A stretch of DNA of 64,000 bases from Planctomycetota bacterium. GTDB lineage: Bacteria > Planctomycetota > Phycisphaerae > UBA1845. Positions 27,552-36,138 of the stretch are shown here, piece after piece. Within the stretch, counting starts at the first letter, position 1; the number at the start of each line of letters is the position of its first letter. A program made the translations under genes and the position numbers. The stretch is taken from assembly GCA_024276605.1 (NCBI GenBank), contig JAJRWX010000044.1:62001-126000 (forward strand), in the 5' to 3' direction. The notes beneath the pieces were generated by a model. It had not been told where the DNA came from and did no database searches. It was given only the letters and a program-made list of their open reading frames with translations.

Positions 27552-29324
27552 TCAACGTTCGATCATCTGAATCAGACTTTCGACCTCGCCGGCTAACCGG
27601 GACGTACAAGCCGTCCCATTCCCATCATCACTAGGGTCGTCTTGGTGGGATGATACTAGTCGCTCGCTGGATTGATCGTCAACGAGACCGCGTAATTCAG
27701 CTACACTCTCACGCGTACTATCAAGGATGCCCATCATGCGTGTTCGATCTGCTTGTTGAGGAAGCGGCCTGACAATAGATGGCATCACCTCATCACGTCG
27801 CCGCGTTGCCTCTTTGATAATGCCACCTGATGTATTCATCGTTGATTCAATAGGTACAATACTGCGCAGGTGGTTTGTCAGACCCTCCACAACTTTGCGC
27901 GCTTGGTCTGTTTGTGATTTGAGCTGGTCCGACACACGCTGCGCTCTACGCTCTACAGTATGTGTTTGACCTGCCACGACGCGTAGACGGTCAAACACCC
28001 TTCGAACCTCTGCGATGACCCGTTTGAATTTTAGACCCGTCTGTTTCACATTTTCATCACGCTGATCGATGGCCTCGAATCGCTGATCTATAGACGTAGA
28101 CACACGCTCTGCCTTGGCTAACAAGGATGATAAATCATGCGCCGCTTTTTGAGCCACGACTACGACACCGCGAGCGTCGTGTAAATGTTGTTCACATTGG
28201 GCCATGCGTTGGCTCAATTCGTTTGTATCGGTATGCATCTTACTACGAAGGTTTGCAATGTCTTCTCTGTTACGATCCATACCTTCGCTCAGAACATCAT
28301 GCACCGGTTGCGATTGGTCAGTCACAGTGCGTTTCTCAACATTCACACGCCCTTCGATTTCAGCTAAACGAATGCTCAGGGCTTCAAGTTGTCCTGACGT
28401 TGGATCCGGCGCACCGGCTTGGGGCACGGCGGCTAACGGTGATAATGCCGGTTGAATCGTAGGGGTAGGCGATACAGGCATGGAGGCCGTTGTAGCCGCT
28501 TGCGTTGGCACAGGTAGAGTCAACGTCATTTGTTCCACAACAGTCTTCAGGAAAGAAGCATCGATGGTTTTTACATTAGCCGCGTAAGCACTTAACATGG
28601 CGTTGTCGCAAATCGTATTGATTTCACGCGGCAGACCACGTGAATACTGATAGATGATTTCAACAGCGTCGCGACCAAAAATCGTCGAATCCGCAGCGCC
28701 AACGACGCTGAGTCGATGTTCGATATAACCCGCGGTATGATCCAGATTAAGCGCGCTCAAATGGAAACTACGAAATATGCGCTGACGAAGTTGGCGTAAT
28801 TCTTGAGATTGAAACCGTTGTTGAAGTTCCGTTTGACCTACAATAACAATCTGAAGGAGCTTGGCATCATCAGCTTCTAGGTTGCCGATGGTACGCAACT
28901 GCTCGAACGCCTCATTGGGAAAGGTCTGTGCCTCATCCAACACGAGCACGACTGGCACATCCTGTGCAAATTTAGCCAACAAAAAGTCGTGAAGCACACG
29001 TACGATTTTCGTGTGACTGGACCTTGGCTCGACCGGAAGTTCAAACTCCACACACACGGATTCCAAAAGATCACTGGCGCCGTTGACAACGTGATTGATA
29101 TTTGCAAAAGCGATTCGGCTGCCGAAATTACGCAACATCATTCTGGATATGAGCGTTTTGCCGGTGCCGACTTCTCCACTCAAAAGCACGAAACCCTTCC
29201 GCTCCTGCGTCGCATAAACCAGCGAAGCCAAAGCCTCTTCATGGTCCGGCGTGGAGTAGAAAAACCGCGGATCAGGCGTATTGTTAAACGGCAACTCCCG
29301 CAGTCCAAAGAATTCTGCATACAT
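27552..29324 (-). CDS. ExeA/GspA-type AAA ATPase with coiled-coil C-terminus
   Basis: A 590-residue protein. Residues 1-270 are an ExeA-type AAA ATPase: YAEFFGLRELPFNNTPDP start, Walker A GEVGTGKT (50-57), Walker B VVLVLDEAQ, arginine-rich sensor region RQRIFRSFHL and GLPREINTICDNA. Exopolysaccharide loci with exosortases commonly carry such an ATPase. After a Pro/Ala linker, residues 310-560 are rich in heptads and likely a coiled coil. There is no evident membrane helix. It is divergent from wza with 352 bp between, supporting a role in polysaccharide assembly control. Confidence 0.82.
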   Translation of the reverse strand: MYAEFFGLRELPFNNTPDPRFFYSTPDHEEALASLVYATQERKGFVLLSGEVGTGKTLISRMMLRNFGSRIAFANINHVVNGASDLLESVCVEFELPVEPRSSHTKIVRVLHDFLLAKFAQDVPVVLVLDEAQTFPNEAFEQLRTIGNLEADDAKLLQIVIVGQTELQQRFQSQELRQLRQRIFRSFHLSALNLDHTAGYIEHRLSVVGAADSTIFGRDAVEIIYQYSRGLPREINTICDNAMLSAYAANVKTIDASFLKTVVEQMTLTLPVPTQAATTASMPVSPTPTIQPALSPLAAVPQAGAPDPTSGQLEALSIRLAEIEGRVNVEKRTVTDQSQPVHDVLSEGMDRNREDIANLRSKMHTDTNELSQRMAQCEQHLHDARGVVVVAQKAAHDLSSLLAKAERVSTSIDQRFEAIDQRDENVKQTGLKFKRVIAEVRRVFDRLRVVAGQTHTVERRAQRVSDQLKSQTDQARKVVEGLTNHLRSIVPIESTMNTSGGIIKEATRRRDEVMPSIVRPLPQQADRTRMMGILDSTRESVAELRGLVDDQSSERLVSSHQDDPSDDGNGTACTSRLAGEVESLIQMIER

Positions 29325-29676
29325 ATCAGCGGTCCTGTTGTATGAACGCCGGAGGCGTCAAACCAAGACAATCGTTATCCGCAGGAATATCGGTCCTTTG
29401 ATACGCAGCCTTGATATACAAGCCATTAAAATGAGGTTTCTGCCCCATGAGGCCGCCCCAGCGGTTAAAAAACCACGTTCTTGCCAAAAAAATATCGGAC
29501 ATCAGGGGAACTAAGGTGCTCCTATAATTATGTGATTCAGACCTCCTTCCGCTAACCCGATAATGCGTGCAGGCATGTTCACCATAACAGGTGTATTAAG
29601 CCCAGGCAAAAAAGCCAACAGAAAGACGGTATCGGACACTCCGATGAATAATGTAAGTTGAAGGAGCCTGTAAACC
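29325..29676. other. Divergent control region between the ExeA-like ATPase and wza
   Basis: About 350 bp. TATCGGACA occurs twice (about 29492 and 29631) and TATCGGTCC once (about 29391), a possible repeated operator. A GAAGGAG ribosome site lies just before the wza ATG. No clear riboswitch or sigma-54 site was seen. Confidence 0.4.
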
Positions 29677-30441
29677 ATGCGAATGCATCCTATTAGTTTC
29701 ATAGCCCTGCTCGGAAGCTCAACGGTCGGATGCGCCGTCAACAACAAAGATATGCTGCATTTCCTTCGTGAGCACGAACATGATGTCTCAGCCATTGAAT
29801 ATCGCGTTGGTATACCCGATACCATTGCTATTAGCGCACCGCAAATAGTAGAAATCGACGGGAGTTCTCGCACCATCCAACCGGACGGCAAAATAAACCT
29901 GCGCCTCCTTGGTGAGGTAAAAATAACGGACATGACATCCAAGGAGATTGCCGCCAAGCTCGAAGTGCTTCTGAGTCGGTATTATGTAGAACCAAAAGTG
30001 GCCGTCAAAATAGCCTCATATGCCAGCAAAAAATATTACATCCGCAGTGAAAGTGCTGCAAGCGGTCCTAGACAATATACCGGTCGTGACACAATCCTTG
30101 ATGTTGTGATGAACTCCGGTCTTTCCTTTTTGGATTGGACCAGTCGCATCAAAGTCACAAGACCGGCACATGGCGATGTTCCGGTACGAACGATTCGTGT
30201 CAACGTTGACAAGATGATCAAAGAAGGCGATTGGACACAAAACATTTTATTAGAACCAAACGACATCGTGTATATTCCACCAACACCGATTGCTTGGGTT
30301 GGACTACGCGTGCGTGAACTGATCTATCCGGTGTATCCAGCCATAGAAGCCTATTCCGCACCTGCATATGTTAAATATGCAGATAGTGTATACGACGATG
30401 AGGGTGGAGGATTTTCAACGCAAAGAACTACGCGTCGATAA
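29677..30441 (+). CDS. Wza-type polysaccharide export outer-membrane lipoprotein
   Basis: A 254-residue exporter component. The signal peptide ends in a lipobox-like STVGC, giving lipid-modified Cys19. The Poly_export domain follows: YRVGIPDTIAISAP, IQPDGKINLRLLGEVKITDMTS, LSRYYVEPKVAVKIA. It then has an SLBB-like part (YIRSESAASGPRQYTGRDTIL) and DIVYIPPTPIAWVG. Wza forms the outer-membrane exit channel for capsule or exopolysaccharide. GAAGGAG lies 9 bp before the ATG. The BY-kinase gene follows after 64 bp, so these two and the next glycosyltransferase probably form an operon. Confidence 0.9.
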   Translation: MRMHPISFIALLGSSTVGCAVNNKDMLHFLREHEHDVSAIEYRVGIPDTIAISAPQIVEIDGSSRTIQPDGKINLRLLGEVKITDMTSKEIAAKLEVLLSRYYVEPKVAVKIASYASKKYYIRSESAASGPRQYTGRDTILDVVMNSGLSFLDWTSRIKVTRPAHGDVPVRTIRVNVDKMIKEGDWTQNILLEPNDIVYIPPTPIAWVGLRVRELIYPVYPAIEAYSAPAYVKYADSVYDDEGGGFSTQRTTRR

Positions 30442-30505
30442 ACTCTTTTCACGTAAGCTAACGACAATGGTCGTGCAGAAGATTATGTAACAAGGATGTG
30501 CATTC

Positions 30506-31411
30506 ATGGGAAGAATCGCAGAAGCATTAAAGCGTGCAGAGCAGGAACGCATCGCAACTGGTTGCTCTCCCGGTCAAAGCGTGGGTAGACCTGCCGCCCC
30601 GACCAGAACCGGTGGTGCAGCTACACCATCGCAGATGTCGTCACTATTGCACGCGGAACTGCCTTTGGACGCCCCTCTCACACTGGCTAAGGGGTTGTCC
30701 GAATCTTTGGTACCCTATTACGAACGATCATCAGCCATCACCGAGCAATATCGCTCGTTTCGCACGCGATTACTGAGCCAGAACCCACACTACGAACATC
30801 GCACCTTAGCGATCACCAGCGCAGTCCCCAAAGAGGGGAAAAGTGTGACAGCGATGAACTTAGCTATTTCACTCGCGGAAATACGCCACTTGAAAGTACT
30901 CGTCGTAGATTGCGATTTTCGCCGTGGCTCACTTGCCCGTATGTTAAATCAACCTGAATCTCCCGGGTTAGCGGAGGTGTTACGCGGTGAGATTACTTAT
31001 TCAGAGGCGATACGCCATACGCCGATTCCGAATCTCTTTCTTATTCCAGCAGGTAATACGAGTCAGCGCGCTGCCACATCGTTACTCGCCTCCGCCGCAG
31101 CCAATCCCGTATTTCAGCGCATGCAGAATGATTATCATTATACCATCATAGATACGCCACCGGCTACGACCGTTTCGGATATTGGCATCATCGGTCAAAT
31201 GTGCAACGGCGTTGTGATCGTCATCAGACTGAATCGTACCGATGAAACCGCCGCCAAGAGAACCGTGCGACTGTTGCAGGTTAACAACATACCCATCATG
31301 GGATGTTTACTTGTCGGAAAAGATGTGGTCGGCAGTCGTTTTGGGACAGGGTTTAGCAGTAGCTATTATCGCTATTACAACTATTACCGACGAGAAGAAA
31401 AAACGGAGTGA
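30506..31411 (+). CDS. Bacterial tyrosine kinase, CpsD/CapB type
   Basis: A 301-residue cytoplasmic BY-kinase. Walker A is SAVPKEGKS (105-113), with Lys where most have Gly; Walker A' is VLVVDCDFRRGS and Walker B YTIIDTPPA. The last 20 residues hold six tyrosines (SSSYYRYYNYYRREE), the autophosphorylation cluster of the family. The N-terminal GRIAEALKRAEQER segment is the usual kinase-oligomer motif. The Wzz-like partner is not adjacent; a kinase-free Wzz is at 7076. Phosphorylation cycles of this tail govern polymer length. AAGGA precedes the ATG by 9 bp. Confidence 0.9.
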   Translation: MGRIAEALKRAEQERIATGCSPGQSVGRPAAPTRTGGAATPSQMSSLLHAELPLDAPLTLAKGLSESLVPYYERSSAITEQYRSFRTRLLSQNPHYEHRTLAITSAVPKEGKSVTAMNLAISLAEIRHLKVLVVDCDFRRGSLARMLNQPESPGLAEVLRGEITYSEAIRHTPIPNLFLIPAGNTSQRAATSLLASAAANPVFQRMQNDYHYTIIDTPPATTVSDIGIIGQMCNGVVIVIRLNRTDETAAKRTVRLLQVNNIPIMGCLLVGKDVVGSRFGTGFSSSYYRYYNYYRREEKTE

Positions 31412-31509
31412 GGTATAGTCAACGGCGATATCGTTGAATAGTAAAGTGCATACGACACTATACGTTGCACACAATAGCCTAACAGCCTTTCAAAGGATTG
31501 TCATATACT

Positions 31510-32751
31510 GTGATAGAAGGTCGAACAATTGTTTGTGTTGCCAGCGCGTGGGATTACGATCCCACAAGCAAGCATCAGATTATGAAACTGCTCGCGCAGC
31601 GAAACCATATTGTTTGGGTGAATTACCATGGTACGCGGCGTCCCAGCCTAAGCAGTGCGGATTTCAAAGCCGGCATGGGCGTACTGAGGCGTATTATGCG
31701 CGGCGTCCAACCCGTTGGACCTACCTTTAACCAAGTCACACCGCTCGTATTTCCCGGCGTGCGTAACCGTCTGTTACAACGATTGCATGAGCATATGCTC
31801 ATCACGCAGATACGACGTGCCATCAAGCGCACGGTAGGCCCAACCGCACAACCCATTCAGATATGGGCCTTTGCCCCGGACGTTCCTTTTTTAATTGGAC
31901 AGTTCAATGAAGAAGCGTTCATCTATTATTGTGTTGATGATTACACGCTTTTTGAAGGCTATGATTCCAGGCGCATTCAAACATCCGAAGACGAGATGGT
32001 TCGTCGTGCTGATCTGGTGATTACAACATCAGAAGCGTTATTGCAATGCAAGTCTCGACTACGAGATGATGCTGTATTGATACGCCACGGCGTCGACTAT
32101 GACAGGTTCGCCTCTGCCTGGAAGCAAGAATTACCCAGACCTGACGATTTGGCATCTGTCTCCGGGCCCATTTTTGGTTTTTTCGGGTTGATCCAATTCT
32201 GGATTGATACAGCCCTTATAGAGCTTGTCGCCAAACTTCGTCCTCAATACTCCTTCGTCTTTATTGGTGATTGCAGCATCGACGTATCCCATCTAAGTTG
32301 TTTGCCGAATGTACATTTTCTCGGTCGTAAATCCAACCATCAACTTCCCGCATACTGCCGCGCATTTGACGCTGCCTTGATGCCCTTTACACAAACAGCT
32401 ATGACCGATAGCGTCAACCCCATCAAAATGTATGAGTACCTCGCAGCCGGATTACCCATTATATCCACTCCCTTACCGGAAGCCCGACGTTTTTCGGATG
32501 TCATTGAACTAACCTCTTCACCGGAAGCCTTCGCCAAAGCTTGTGATACGGTGCTCGCCAACGACTACGCAGGCCGGCGCGAAGACATCAGCCATTTAGT
32601 TAAAGCTGAGTCTTGGCGGTCCAAGGTGGAATCGTTGTCTCAGTTGGTACTCCGCAAAAACGAACCCAGCCAGCCACCGGTTTCAAAAGCCGCTAAGGAG
32701 GTACTGGGGACGGAATCCAAAAAGACGATACCAACTAATACGATGAGCTAA
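31510..32751 (+). CDS. Glycosyltransferase family 1/4-type enzyme
   Basis: About 413 residues. The N-terminal TIVCVASAWDYDP and HIVWVNYHGTRRPS give the acceptor domain; the C-terminal half has IFGFFGLIQFWID, YSFVFIGD, LPNVHFLGRKSNHQLPAYCRAFD, MPFTQTAMTDSVNPIKMYEYLAAGLPII, a typical GT-B donor site. Two starts compete: TTG 31498, with AAGGA only 1 bp upstream, and GTG 31510 with AAGGA 12 bp upstream; I prefer GTG. It follows the BY-kinase by about 100 bp. Sugar specificity is unknown. The C-terminal 30 residues are low-complexity. Confidence 0.8.
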   Translation: MIEGRTIVCVASAWDYDPTSKHQIMKLLAQRNHIVWVNYHGTRRPSLSSADFKAGMGVLRRIMRGVQPVGPTFNQVTPLVFPGVRNRLLQRLHEHMLITQIRRAIKRTVGPTAQPIQIWAFAPDVPFLIGQFNEEAFIYYCVDDYTLFEGYDSRRIQTSEDEMVRRADLVITTSEALLQCKSRLRDDAVLIRHGVDYDRFASAWKQELPRPDDLASVSGPIFGFFGLIQFWIDTALIELVAKLRPQYSFVFIGDCSIDVSHLSCLPNVHFLGRKSNHQLPAYCRAFDAALMPFTQTAMTDSVNPIKMYEYLAAGLPIISTPLPEARRFSDVIELTSSPEAFAKACDTVLANDYAGRREDISHLVKAESWRSKVESLSQLVLRKNEPSQPPVSKAAKEVLGTESKKTIPTNTMS

Positions 32752-32867
32752 CTTAGGTATTGTCACGTTCCTTATCGTCCTTATAATCGCGCTCAGATGA
32801 TATAGCCGTCGCGTATGCCCGGCTGATACATGCGCGAATTGCTGTAATTTTGGTAGGTTGGTGGGCC

Positions 32868-33134
32868 ATGGAAAAGCATCGGTATAGACAATTGGCTATT
32901 CTACAACCTGCAGTCAGGTGCTTTATGCTTGGACTGCTGATTGGCGGATGCGGCGTCAGCAACTCACCCACGTTGTCCAACCGTGTGGTGGGAAGCGATG
33001 GGCAAATTTTCACACTCGATGAAATTCGAGAAACCGCCAATAACCAGACCCTATCTGAAGAAGAAAAACGCAATGAGTTTCGCACGTGGGGTATCGAAGA
33101 CGAAAAAATCATCGACGTGCTACTACAACTCTAG
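32868..33134 (+). CDS. Small predicted lipoprotein
   Basis: An 88-residue product from ATG 32868; an in-frame start at 32850 is also possible. The N-terminal hydrophobic stretch CFMLGLLIGGC ends in a plausible lipobox with Cys28, so it may be anchored in a membrane facing the periplasm. The mature part is polar and acidic (VVGSDGQIFTLDEIRE, LSEEEKRNEFRTWGIED). I know no family for it. It sits between the glycosyltransferase and ribE. The coding pattern and lipobox favour a real gene. Confidence 0.5.
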   Translation: MEKHRYRQLAILQPAVRCFMLGLLIGGCGVSNSPTLSNRVVGSDGQIFTLDEIRETANNQTLSEEEKRNEFRTWGIEDEKIIDVLLQL

Positions 33135-33266
33135 CGTAAGCTCTATTTTTATATAGCAGCCTGAAACTCGGATTCTCCCCGCTTTTTTGTGATTGCGATG
33201 TTGCATCATAAGCGAGTATACTATAACACGATAGAATAACGTATGTCTTTGGGTAACCTTGTCATG

Positions 33267-33905
33267 TTCACAGGTATCATCGAACGCACCGGCATCATTC
33301 GCGAAACGCGCAGCACAAGCGGCGGGCAGAAACTATGTATTGAAGTTGGTCCCATGGCCACGGAACTACCCCTCGGCGCCAGCGTCGCGATCAGCGGCGT
33401 ATGTCTTACCGTTTGCCATACATCCCATGACTGCGCCGAATTTGACGTCATCAAAGAAACACTGTCCTGCACTACGCTGGAAAGCAAACGAGCCAACGAC
33501 AAAGTCAATCTGGAAAGATCGCTCCGCGTCGGTGATCGATTGGATGGCCATTTCGTGCAGGGTCACGTCGATGGCGTCGCGGAAGTGACCTCGGTTACAT
33601 CATCCGATCAGGAACGGTCCGTATGGCTTCGTCCGGACAAATCGCTCACTGCCTATATCATCCCCAAAGGCTCCGTCACCATAGACGGCGTATCGTTAAC
33701 CATCGCCGCAGTCGAGCGAGACACTTTTTCCGTCGCTTTGATACCTACCACACTGACGTTAACCACCTTAGGCTCGCTCAAGATAGGCGATAAGGTAAAC
33801 ATCGAGACCGACATCGTGGCCAGGACCATCGTGCATCATCTTCATCGAGCAGGCGATGCAAAGGGAATCACCTTGGATTCACTTCGCGGTGCAGGATTCG
33901 TATGA
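33267..33905 (+). CDS. ribE: Riboflavin synthase alpha subunit
   Basis: Riboflavin synthase makes riboflavin from two 6,7-dimethyl-8-ribityllumazine molecules. The 212-residue product starts MFTGIIERTG, the universal N-terminus of the family, so ATG 33267 is chosen over 33243. Two lumazine-binding repeats are visible: residues 1-95 with GASVAISGVCLTV, and 96-200 with DGHFVQGHVDG and PKGSVTIDGVSLTI. Its stop overlaps the pdxA start by 4 bp (ATGA), showing translational coupling of two cofactor genes. No FMN riboswitch was seen in the 132 bp upstream. Confidence 0.95.
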   Translation, partial: FTGIIERTGIIRETRSTSGGQKLCIEVGPMATELPLGASVAISGVCLTVCHTSHDCAEFDVIKETLSCTTLESKRANDKVNLERSLRVGDRLDGHFVQGHVDGVAEVTSVTSSDQERSVWLRPDKSLTAYIIPKGSVTIDGVSLTIAAVERDTFSVALIPTTLTLTTLGSLKIGDKVNIETDIVARTIVHHLHRAGDAKGITLDSLRGAGFV

Positions 33906-34987
33906 GCTATATACCGGACAACTCACCCGATTCACTTACAATCGATGCATATCGCCCGCGTATCGCAATCACCATGGGAGACCCAGCCGGCATTGGCGCT
34001 GAAGTGATTGTTAAGGCACTGGCAGACTTGGAGATTCGTAGCCTGGCCCGTTTTGTGATCTACGGCATCGAAGAATGTCTGGAAGCGGCAGCGGATTCGG
34101 CTGGCATTCGTCCATTCTGGTTTCGACTTTCTACCTCGGCCCCGCTACGCATCGACACCGGCGTTGTCGTGGTAGACTACAACCAATACCCGGCAGGCTA
34201 TTGGGTGCACGCACGCCCAACGGCGCCCGGCGGAGAAGCCTCCCTGGCTTTTGTCGACGCAGCCATTGACGGCATGAAATCCTCACTCATCGATGCGATA
34301 GTGACCGGCCCCATCAACAAGGAAAGTTGGCAACTTTGCGGATGTCGGTTTCCGGGTCATACGGAAAAGCTAGCTAAGTCGTTCGATGTCAAGCGTGTGA
34401 CGATGGCCTTTGTCGGAGGTGGCATGCGTGTGGCACTAGCCAGTACGCACATCGGCCTATTCCAACTACGCAACGTATTTACCATCGGCCTGGTATTTCA
34501 GCCGATCGATTTATTACACGAGGCACTGCAAACCTGGTTTAACATCGAACATCCCAAACTGGCGGTCGCCGGCTTAAACCCACACGCTTCGGAAAATGGA
34601 GCCTTTGGCGATGAGGAAACGCGCATCATCACACCGGCCATTGAAATAGCGCGTAATCATGGCATAGATGTGCAAGGCCCTTTCCCGGCTGACACATTGT
34701 TCACACCGCACCGACGAAACCGATTCGATGGCATTGTAGCCATGTATCATGACCAGGGCTTAATCCCCATGAAGATGTTAGCGTTCGATTCAGCCGTCAA
34801 TGTCACGCTGGGCTTGCCCAAGCCGCGTACCAGCGTCGACCACGGCACAGCCTTCGATATCGCCGGCACAGGCACGGCGAACCCTACCAGCATGAAGGAG
34901 GCCATCCGCCTGGCTTGCCGGCTCGCGCATCATCAACATGTAGAGGATCAGACGCCGGTACTACCAAAATCCTGTGAAACAAGTTGA
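33902..34987 (+). CDS. pdxA: 4-hydroxythreonine-4-phosphate dehydrogenase
   Basis: PdxA oxidises and decarboxylates 4-phosphohydroxy-L-threonine in pyridoxal phosphate synthesis. The 361-residue chain has RIAITMGDPAGIGAEVIVKAL at the start, GPINKESW, FPGHTEKLA with a metal His, STHIGLFQL, AGLNPHASENGAFGDEE, and MYHDQGLIPMKML with the second metal His. Length is slightly above the usual 330 because of an N-terminal extension. Overlap with ribE is 4 bp. It ends 4 bp from the convergent pyrF, leaving no room for a terminator between them. Confidence 0.95.
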   Translation: MSYIPDNSPDSLTIDAYRPRIAITMGDPAGIGAEVIVKALADLEIRSLARFVIYGIEECLEAAADSAGIRPFWFRLSTSAPLRIDTGVVVVDYNQYPAGYWVHARPTAPGGEASLAFVDAAIDGMKSSLIDAIVTGPINKESWQLCGCRFPGHTEKLAKSFDVKRVTMAFVGGGMRVALASTHIGLFQLRNVFTIGLVFQPIDLLHEALQTWFNIEHPKLAVAGLNPHASENGAFGDEETRIITPAIEIARNHGIDVQGPFPADTLFTPHRRNRFDGIVAMYHDQGLIPMKMLAFDSAVNVTLGLPKPRTSVDHGTAFDIAGTGTANPTSMKEAIRLACRLAHHQHVEDQTPVLPKSCETS

Positions 34988-34991
34988 CACC

Positions 34992-35954
34992 TCATGCCAT
35001 GACGGAATTTATCTGACGCGCAAAATCTCGGCAGGCATGATCGATACACGACTTCCAATCACTCGTATGTTGGTTGGTGTATGTATCATTGTGATAGGCG
35101 TACATCACGCTACGAGATGCCGCCACAATGGCACCCGTACCATCGTCCTTGAAGCAGCGAGCTACTTCCTCGACGCTTCGCCCCTGTGCGCCGAACCCGG
35201 GCACGAGAAAAATGCTTCTAGGCATCAGCTTTCGTATATACTTTGTGGACGGTAAATCACGCGGAGAAACCACCGCACCAATCGTACTATAACCGGATTC
35301 GCCGATGAGCGCTTCTTGTCCCGCCCAACCATCCACCAGCTTGGCTATCTTCTGGCATACCGTATCGCCATCTTCAAAGGTCAATCCTTGAACCTGATCA
35401 GCCGACGGATTGCTGGTCTGAACCAGCACAAACAACCCGCGCCCCGTATCCTTCGACACTTCGACGAATGGATCAATCCCGTCTGAGCCAAAATAGGGAT
35501 TAAGCGTGATGGCATCCGGCGGAGAGTTGATGTTAGCCTCTCCTACCATCCCGCGCATTTGTGCTTGCGCATATTGGGCAGCGGTATGTCCAATGTCGGA
35601 TCGCTTCACATCGCCGATTACCAACAGACCGGCGTCGCGCGCCTGGCTGATCAAGCGATGATAGAGCGCAATGCCCTCCGCATAAAAAACTTCAAAATAA
35701 GCGATGTTGATTTTAATCACGGGAACATACGGCGCAACAATCTCGATGAGCGCTGTTCCATAGATTTCGATGGCCTGCACAGCTGCAGTGACATCAGCCG
35801 AGGATGCCGGCAGCCCATCCTTATCAAGACACAGGCTACATGCTCCCAACACGGCAGAAGGCAGCTTCGGCAACACCGGGTCAAAACCAACACACCCCGC
35901 GGTGCCCTTCTCTCGTACCGCCTCAAGCAACCGATCACCAAAATGGTTATCCAT
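34992..35954 (-). CDS. pyrF: Orotidine 5'-phosphate decarboxylase, long (type 2) form
   Basis: PyrF makes UMP from OMP. The catalytic DxKxxD is in IGDVKRSDIGHTA. AGCVGFDPVLPKLP at the start and ITLNPYFGSDGIDPF, LVQTSNPSADQ, FLVPGFGAQG later are typical of the longer group found in mycobacteria and planctomycetes. I take ATG 35954 (320 residues) because GGAAGGGCAGGG lies just upstream; ATG 35972 is the other option. The gene converges on pdxA with a 4-bp gap. Confidence 0.94.
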   Translation of the reverse strand: MDNHFGDRLLEAVREKGTAGCVGFDPVLPKLPSAVLGACSLCLDKDGLPASSADVTAAVQAIEIYGTALIEIVAPYVPVIKINIAYFEVFYAEGIALYHRLISQARDAGLLVIGDVKRSDIGHTAAQYAQAQMRGMVGEANINSPPDAITLNPYFGSDGIDPFVEVSKDTGRGLFVLVQTSNPSADQVQGLTFEDGDTVCQKIAKLVDGWAGQEALIGESGYSTIGAVVSPRDLPSTKYIRKLMPRSIFLVPGFGAQGRSVEEVARCFKDDGTGAIVAASRSVMYAYHNDTYTNQHTSDWKSCIDHACRDFARQINSVMA

Positions 35955-36138
35955 CCGTCCCTGCCCTTCCATTGAGCGTACATGACACGAACTATTCGAT
36001 GCCCCCTACTCACGCCTATCTATACACAATATGTAGCACAAAAGCGTTATAGGCAACCATGAGCATATAAGCCACACTTTTTAGCCATATCGATCCAAAC
36101 TTGACATCTACCATGATAACTCCAGACAATCATCCACT

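Noticed and set aside
33135-33266. FMN riboswitch before ribE
   Set aside because: The 132 bp before ribE contain no RFN-element segments that I can recognise.
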